Source: Agrobacterium fabrum (GTDB lineage: Bacteria > Pseudomonadota > Alphaproteobacteria > Rhizobiales > Rhizobiaceae). Taken from it: 10,023 nucleotides of DNA. Within the stretch, counting starts at the first letter, position 1. The number at the start of each line of letters is the position of its first letter. A program made the translations under genes and the position numbers. The notes beneath the pieces are model-generated. The model saw only the letters and a program-made list of their open reading frames with translations. It was not told where the DNA came from and ran no database searches. This document shows, one piece after another, positions 6,008 to 10,023 of this stretch. The DNA is taken from NCBI GenBank assembly GCA_003241215.1, contig QFOL01000134.1, forward strand, positions 1-10,023, written 5' to 3'.

Positions 6008-6241
6008 ACCGCAGGCCGAACGGCTGACGACAGCGGATCGAGTTTTCGGATCGGAATCAGATTCGGAGAAACTTCATTGCCAACTGGCATTCTTTGAAAC
6101 GTAAACATCGAAGCGCAAACAACGAAATATGCGCGCGAATACATATTAATATACAAACATTCTAACAATCATAAAAACATTCAAATGAAATAGCGAAATT
6201 GATTAAATTTCACGATCTATATTTACGGTAGCGCAACTGGA
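6008..6241. other. AT-rich gene-free region before the orphan gene
   Basis: No supported gene is seen between the second ArsR operon control region and the gene at 6242. The first part has ordinary composition with a repeated CGGATCG (6034-6040, 6047-6053). From 6121 to 6230 only about 26 percent of bases are G or C by hand count, far below the neighbouring genes. A GAAATT/AATTTC inverted repeat (6195-6211) sits 6 bases before TATATT (6218-6223), a possible -10 with a transcription start near 6230; no good -35 is seen at the right spacing. Confidence 0.5.
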
Positions 6242-7420
6242 ATGCACGATCATACTGATATATTCATCGGGATCACCAGTATTATGATCGGGAAATATAC
6301 CAACCAAATGCAAACAGCCATCCTTTTGGAAGGCAACTTCACCTCCTCGCCATTACCGGGTCTGATCAAGCAGCTCCAGACCGTGTTCAACCGGCTCGGC
6401 ATTCCCCTGACGTGCCCCGGAATGTCTTCGACCTATGTGCAGATGTTCGGGCCGAACGATCTGCAGGTCACCATCGAGTTCATGGCCGGCCCGGCGGATC
6501 ACGGCGTTTTCGCTGGCACGCTCGGCTCACCAATCTCCACCATGCTGGTGCCCGATGCCACAGACCGTATCAGACGCCATAAATCCCATCTGCTTGTCTA
6601 CGTGCAGCACGGTGTATTTGGCGGCGTGATGGGGGAAAAAGGTATTTCGAGCCTGTTCAACGAACTCGGCATGCACCAGCCCGGACATTCGCTTGCCGAG
6701 TTTCTCGAGCGGATCAAAATCCTGTCGATTGCCTGCGAAACAATCTGCGCGGAAATGCCTGCAAGCCTGATCCACTGGACACAGAGCAACATGGTATTTT
6801 CATCCACCAACTTCACGACAGTCGTGGGAGAGCCCATCGGTCCGCTGACGGTTCATCCCTGCCTTTACGGTCCGGAACCGCCCCCGGGAGTGGCGAAGCA
6901 ATATGTCGGCATCCACACCTTGGGGGCAGCAGACTATATTGGGCGGGAAATCCACGTGGAAGCCGCGCCGGTTCCCTGGACGGAATTATATGCGGGCGCC
7001 CTGAGTTTCATCAAAATCGCTATCGAGAAAAACGGATATATCATCCCCGATGGCGACATCTTCGGGGTGGAGGGCGATTCCGTTTCTTTCCGGGTTCGCC
7101 ATGTCGGAGCAAATGCCGAACAAGGCCTGCCGGATCACTACCAACTAACCCTTCGCTACTCCCGTGAACATGGCTACACAACGCAGGATGCCAAACGCCG
7201 GCTGACGGTTCCGGGTGGTGTCAACGGCGTTGAACGGCTGATCGGCACGGCAACGCCGGAAGCACGAGCCGAGCTTCGCAAAATGCGCGAAAGCGAAGCG
7301 CTGGCCGAAGGTATCGGCGGCCGTCTCATCGTGACCCGACCTGCGGATGAGCCGCCCCAGGGCCCCGGCCGAACCGGAAACGCACGCATAGTTCCCTTTG
7401 GAAAACGCACCAGACTGTAG
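6242..7420 (+). CDS. Hypothetical protein, possibly DUF4261-like
   Basis: 392-residue protein not firmly recognised. No signal peptide or membrane helix stands out. The layout reminds me of the DUF4261 family: an N-terminal alpha/beta part (26-80), a RRHKSHLLVYVQHG segment (111-124), an Ala/Cys-rich helix leading to ASLIHWTQSNMVFSSTNF (174-191), then YVGIHTLGAADYIGREIHVE (221-240) and a C-terminal KNGYIIPDGDIFGVEGDSVSFRV (split here: KNGYIIPDGDIF 263-274, GVEGDSVSFRV 275-285). This is a resemblance from memory, not a proven match. The last 50 or so residues are Arg/Pro/Gly-rich and probably disordered. The start is uncertain: ATG 6242, 6284 and 6308 are all in frame, none with a good Shine-Dalgarno, and the first 22 codons share the AT-rich composition of the upstream region, so 6308 (MQTAILLEGNF) is quite possible. 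It stands alone, convergent with ilvH. Confidence 0.75.
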   Translation: MHDHTDIFIGITSIMIGKYTNQMQTAILLEGNFTSSPLPGLIKQLQTVFNRLGIPLTCPGMSSTYVQMFGPNDLQVTIEFMAGPADHGVFAGTLGSPISTMLVPDATDRIRRHKSHLLVYVQHGVFGGVMGEKGISSLFNELGMHQPGHSLAEFLERIKILSIACETICAEMPASLIHWTQSNMVFSSTNFTTVVGEPIGPLTVHPCLYGPEPPPGVAKQYVGIHTLGAADYIGREIHVEAAPVPWTELYAGALSFIKIAIEKNGYIIPDGDIFGVEGDSVSFRVRHVGANAEQGLPDHYQLTLRYSREHGYTTQDAKRRLTVPGGVNGVERLIGTATPEARAELRKMRESEALAEGIGGRLIVTRPADEPPQGPGRTGNARIVPFGKRTRL

Positions 7421-7432
7421 TTGGGAAAACGA

Positions 7433-7458
7433 CAAGCCCGCGGCGTAGCGCGGGCTTG
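7433..7458 (-). terminator. Intrinsic terminator of ilvIH (possibly bidirectional)
   Basis: CAAGCCCGC (7433-7441) pairs perfectly with GCGGGCTTG (7450-7458) around an 8-base loop. On the minus strand it lies 32 bases after the ilvH stop and is followed by TCGTTTTCCC. On the plus strand it lies 12 bases after the stop of the gene ending at 7420 and is followed by only a weak ATATTC. It should end ilvIH transcription and may also stop the convergent gene. Confidence 0.75.
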
Positions 7459-7490
7459 ATATTCAACGGCGTTTACTTTGCTTACGGAGA

Positions 7491-8063
7491 TTACATCCCC
7501 TGCGAGCCGCGGTTCATTGCGGCAATACCCGTGCGGCAGATCTCGATCAGGCCGAGCGGCTTGATGATGGCTACGAACTGGTCGATCTTCGAGGACTTGC
7601 CGGTGATCTCGAAGATGAAATGCTCCACCGTCGCATCCACCACCTTGGCCTGGAAGGCATCCGCAAGACGCAGGGCCTCGGCGCGCACTTCGCCCGTGCC
7701 GGCGACCTTGATGAGCGCCACTTCGCGCTCGATAGGCCGCTCCTGCCCGAGTTCGCGGGCGCGGACGGTGAGATCGAGAACCCGGTGCACGGGAACGATG
7801 CGCTCCAGCTGCGCCTTGATCTGCTCCAGCACGATGGGCGTACCGCGCGTGACGATGGTGATGCGCGACAGATGCGCCTCATGTTCCGTTTCCGAAACCG
7901 TCAGGCTTTCAATGTTGTAGCCGCGGCCGGAAAACAGGCCGATGACCCGGGCGAGAACGCCCGGCTCGTTGCTGACGAGAACCGACAGCGTGTGATTTTC
8001 GACGGCAGCCGTTTCCTTCTGGATGAAATAGGCGGAACCGGTGGGTTGTAGGTGTGCGTTCAT
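7491..8063 (-). CDS. ilvH: Acetolactate synthase small (regulatory) subunit
   Basis: 190-residue regulatory subunit of acetohydroxyacid synthase, the first common enzyme of valine, leucine and isoleucine synthesis. The N-terminal ACT domain is plain: HTLSVLVSNEPGVLARVIGL (24-43) and FSGRGYNIESLTVSETE (44-60), holding the valine-binding turn known from E. coli IlvH. RITIVTRGTPIVLEQIKAQL (67-86) and the C-terminal domain with ERPIEREVALIKV and FIFEITGKSSKIDQF follow, so the protein is full length. It binds the IlvI catalytic subunit, raises its activity and confers feedback inhibition by valine. GGAGAGGAAAAGGAC lies just before the ATG at 8063, and 19 bases separate it from the ilvI stop, so the two form an operon. 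Confidence 0.97.
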   Translation of the reverse strand: MNAHLQPTGSAYFIQKETAAVENHTLSVLVSNEPGVLARVIGLFSGRGYNIESLTVSETEHEAHLSRITIVTRGTPIVLEQIKAQLERIVPVHRVLDLTVRARELGQERPIEREVALIKVAGTGEVRAEALRLADAFQAKVVDATVEHFIFEITGKSSKIDQFVAIIKPLGLIEICRTGIAAMNRGSQGM

Positions 8064-8082
8064 GTCCTTTTCCTCTCCCGGC

Positions 8083-9876
8083 TCAGACTAGCTGACGGCC
8101 CTTGGCGTCAATGGCGTTGGCAACCGCTTCATCCGTCGCCTCATCCGGCAACAGCATCTCGTTATGGGCTTTACCAGACGGGATCATCGGGAAGCAATTG
8201 GCAAGATTGGCGACGCGGCAATCGAAGATAACCGGCTTCTTGACAGCGATCATTTCGGCAATCTTGTCGTCCAGTTCCTTCGGATCGTCGCAATACATGC
8301 CGACCGCGCCATAGGCCTCCGCCAGCTTGACGAAATCGGGCATGGCTTCGGTATAGGAGTTGGACAGGCGGTTGCCATGCAGCAGCTGCTGCCATTGGCG
8401 GACCATGCCCATATACTGGTTGTTGAGGATGAAGATCTTCACCGGCAGGCCGTACTGGATGGCGCAGGACATTTCCTGGATGCACATCTGGATCGAGGCG
8501 TCACCGGCGATGTCGATGACCAGCGCATCGGGATGCGCGACCTGAACGCCGATGGCCGCCGGCAGGCCGTAACCCATGGTGCCGAGGCCGCCCGAGGTCA
8601 TCCAGTGGTTCGGCTCCTCGAAGCCGAAGAACTGCGCCGCCCACATCTGGTGCTGGCCGACTTCCGTGGTGATGTAGGTGTCGCGTCCCTTTGAAGCCTC
8701 ATAAAGCCGCTGCAAGGCATATTGCGGCATGATGACGTCGTTGGAATTCTTGTAGGCGAAGGAATTGCGCGCGCGCCAGCGCTCGATCTGCGCCCACCAG
8801 TCGGCAGTCTGCGCCTTTTCCGGCTTCTTCGGCAAAGCACGCCACAGGCGGACCATGTCTTCCAAGACATGGCCGACATCGCCGATGACAGGCACGTCGA
8901 CGCGGACCGTCTTGTTGATCGAGGATGGGTCGATATCGATATGGATCTTCTTCGAATTCGGCGAAAACGCATTGATGCGGCCGGTAATTCGGTCGTCGAA
9001 ACGCGCACCGATGCAGACCATGACGTCGCAATCATGCATCGTCATGTTGGCTTCGTAGGAGCCGTGCATGCCCAGCATGCCGAGCCAGTTCTTGCCGGAT
9101 GCCGGATAGGCGCCGAGCCCCATCAGGGTCGAGGTGATCGGGAAGCCGGTCAGCTCCACCAGTTCGCGCAGCAGCCGCGTGGCTTCAGGCCCGGAATTGA
9201 TGACGCCGCCGCCGGTGTAGAAAACCGGCTTCTTCGCCTTCGACATCAGCTCGATGGCCGCATGGATGGCGTTGAGATCGCCCTGGACCTTCGGCTTGTA
9301 GCTCTTCTGCTGGATGGCGGCGGCAGGCGGCGTATAGGTGCCGGTGGCGAACTGGATGTCCTTCGGAATATCGACGACGACCGGGCCCGGACGGCCCGTC
9401 TGGGCGATGCGGAAGGCCTCATGGATGATCCCGGCCAGCTCGTTAACGTCCTTTACCAGCCAGTTGTGCTTGGTGCAGGGGCGCGTGATGCCGACGGTAT
9501 CGCATTCCTGAAACGCGTCGGAACCGATCAGCGTGGTGGGAACCTGGCCGGACAGGCAGACGAGCGGAATGGAATCCATCAGCGCATCCTGCAGCGGCGT
9601 GACCGCATTGGTCGCGCCGGGGCCGGAGGTAACAAGCATGACGCCGACCTTGCCGGTGGAACGGGCATAACCTTCGGCCGCGTGGCCAGCGCCCTGCTCG
9701 TGGCGCACGAGGATATGCTGGATGTCTTCCTGCTGGAAAATCTCGTCATAGATCGGAAGCACGGCACCGCCGGGATAACCGAAGATGTGCTCGACGCCAT
9801 TGTCCTTCAGCGCCTGCAGAACGATCTCCGCACCCGTCATGCGATTGCTGTTTTCCGTATTGTCCTTATCCGTCAT
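8083..9876 (-). CDS. ilvI: Acetolactate synthase large (catalytic) subunit
   Basis: 597-residue thiamine-diphosphate enzyme that joins two pyruvates to 2-acetolactate, or pyruvate and 2-oxobutyrate to 2-aceto-2-hydroxybutyrate. Seen: EHIFGYPGGAVLPIYDEIF (29-47), catalytic Glu60 in RHEQGAGHAAEGYARS (58-73), GQVPTTLIGSDAFQE (110-124), the FAD-type middle domain with GARFDDRITGR (290-300), and the TPP motif GDASIQMCIQEMS (458-470) with LNNQYMGMVRQWQQ (484-497). Pro113 and Trp495 sit where sulfonylurea-type inhibitors act in plant enzymes. The start at 9876 is chosen with GGAAA about 9 bases upstream; an in-frame ATG at 9939 would add 21 residues of atypical sequence, lies directly on the T-run of an upstream terminator and has no ribosome site. 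Some species call this gene ilvB. It heads the ilvI-ilvH operon and is preceded by a structured leader. Confidence 0.96.
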   Translation of the reverse strand: MTDKDNTENSNRMTGAEIVLQALKDNGVEHIFGYPGGAVLPIYDEIFQQEDIQHILVRHEQGAGHAAEGYARSTGKVGVMLVTSGPGATNAVTPLQDALMDSIPLVCLSGQVPTTLIGSDAFQECDTVGITRPCTKHNWLVKDVNELAGIIHEAFRIAQTGRPGPVVVDIPKDIQFATGTYTPPAAAIQQKSYKPKVQGDLNAIHAAIELMSKAKKPVFYTGGGVINSGPEATRLLRELVELTGFPITSTLMGLGAYPASGKNWLGMLGMHGSYEANMTMHDCDVMVCIGARFDDRITGRINAFSPNSKKIHIDIDPSSINKTVRVDVPVIGDVGHVLEDMVRLWRALPKKPEKAQTADWWAQIERWRARNSFAYKNSNDVIMPQYALQRLYEASKGRDTYITTEVGQHQMWAAQFFGFEEPNHWMTSGGLGTMGYGLPAAIGVQVAHPDALVIDIAGDASIQMCIQEMSCAIQYGLPVKIFILNNQYMGMVRQWQQLLHGNRLSNSYTEAMPDFVKLAEAYGAVGMYCDDPKELDDKIAEMIAVKKPVIFDCRVANLANCFPMIPSGKAHNEMLLPDEATDEAVANAIDAKGRQLV

Positions 9877-9939
9877 TGCCTGTTTCCATCCCGATTTGGC
9901 TTTGGATATCGAGGAGCCCGAGGGCCTGTTTGAAGACAT

Positions 9940-9963
9940 AAAAAAAGGCCCCTTAAGGAGCCT
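9940..9963 (-). terminator. Intrinsic terminator/attenuator upstream of ilvI
   Basis: On the minus strand AGGCTCC, loop TTAA and GGGGCCT form a 7-bp stem with one G-T pair (9963-9946), followed directly by a run of T (seven including the stem end). It stands 63 bases before the ilvI ATG and in the same direction, the position of an attenuator terminator. Amino-acid-controlled attenuation of ilv operons is known in proteobacteria; its use here is inferred. Confidence 0.8.
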
Positions 9964-9969
9964 CGTTCA

Positions 9970-10016
9970 GCGCATGGGTGCTTTCGCCGGATGGTTACAC
10001 CATCCTGCCCATGCGC
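9970..10016 (-). ncRNA. Structured leader RNA of ilvIH with branched stem-loop
   Basis: The outer arms GCGCATGGG and CCCATGCGC (10016-10008 and 9978-9970, minus strand) pair perfectly over 9 bp. Inside lies a second perfect hairpin, GGATGG-tgtaa-CCATCC (10005-9989), and a small GC-GAAA-GC loop (9987-9980), so the element can fold as a branched three-way structure. It lies 6 bases upstream of the terminator hairpin. The window ends 7 bases above it, so any leader peptide and antiterminator arm are mostly out of view. In one frame a short reading frame would end at TAA in the inner loop (ending MGRMV). It may be an attenuator leader and could also yield a stable small RNA; both are inference. 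Confidence 0.55.
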
Positions 10017-10023
10017 CGTCCCA

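Noticed and set aside
8722..9933. Long plus-strand open frame of 403 codons.
   Set aside because: It lies fully antisense to ilvI and its protein is a low-complexity His/Arg/Asp-rich product typical of antisense high-GC coding sequence.
9966..10023. A frame in the ilvI leader with three Trp codons in eight, suggesting a Trp leader peptide.
   Set aside because: It comes from the GGATGG stem sequence, has no visible start or ribosome site, and the downstream genes are ilv, not trp.

Overview
The window looks like chromosomal DNA of an alphaproteobacterium of the Rhizobiaceae, most likely the Agrobacterium/Rhizobium group. This rests on the high-GC coding sequence, the close spacing of genes, the style of the IlvI/IlvH proteins and the ECF sigma/anti-sigma type; no species marker was available to confirm it.

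Layout from left to right. Bases 1-510 (minus) hold the N-terminal 170 residues of a RecD/PIF1-like ATP-dependent DNA helicase that runs off the left edge. Bases 589-1427 (minus) are a two-gene operon of an ArsR-family repressor and an SRPBCC/AHSA1-domain protein, overlapping by ATGA, with a 9+9 bp inverted repeat at the repressor start. Bases 1575-3275 (plus) are a three-gene operon: a small secreted PF03640-type repeat protein, an ECF sigma factor and its one-pass membrane anti-sigma factor. Bases 3282-3875 (minus) encode a LysE/RhtB-type exporter that ends 6 bp from the anti-sigma gene. Bases 4040-4885 (plus) encode a YeaE-type aldo/keto reductase divergent from the exporter. Bases 5038-5932 (minus) are a second, sequence-divergent ArsR + SRPBCC operon with two palindromic operators and a near-consensus promoter that would give a leaderless mRNA. 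Bases 6242-7420 (plus) hold an orphan 392-residue protein, possibly DUF4261-like, behind a very AT-rich upstream region. Bases 7491-9876 (minus) are ilvI-ilvH, the two subunits of acetohydroxyacid synthase, bounded downstream by a hairpin terminator and upstream by a structured leader with an intrinsic terminator that looks like an attenuator.

How they work together: ilvIH is housekeeping branched-chain amino-acid synthesis under probable leader control. The rest is mostly small stress or sensing modules (ECF/anti-sigma with a secreted partner, two self-regulated ArsR/SRPBCC pairs) plus single metabolic genes (exporter, reductase). No CRISPR, tRNA, rRNA or insertion sequence was found. The best points for follow-up are the ilvI leader RNA, the paired ArsR/SRPBCC cassettes with operators placed on the start codon, the ECF operon with a candidate promoter, and the orphan gene at 6242.
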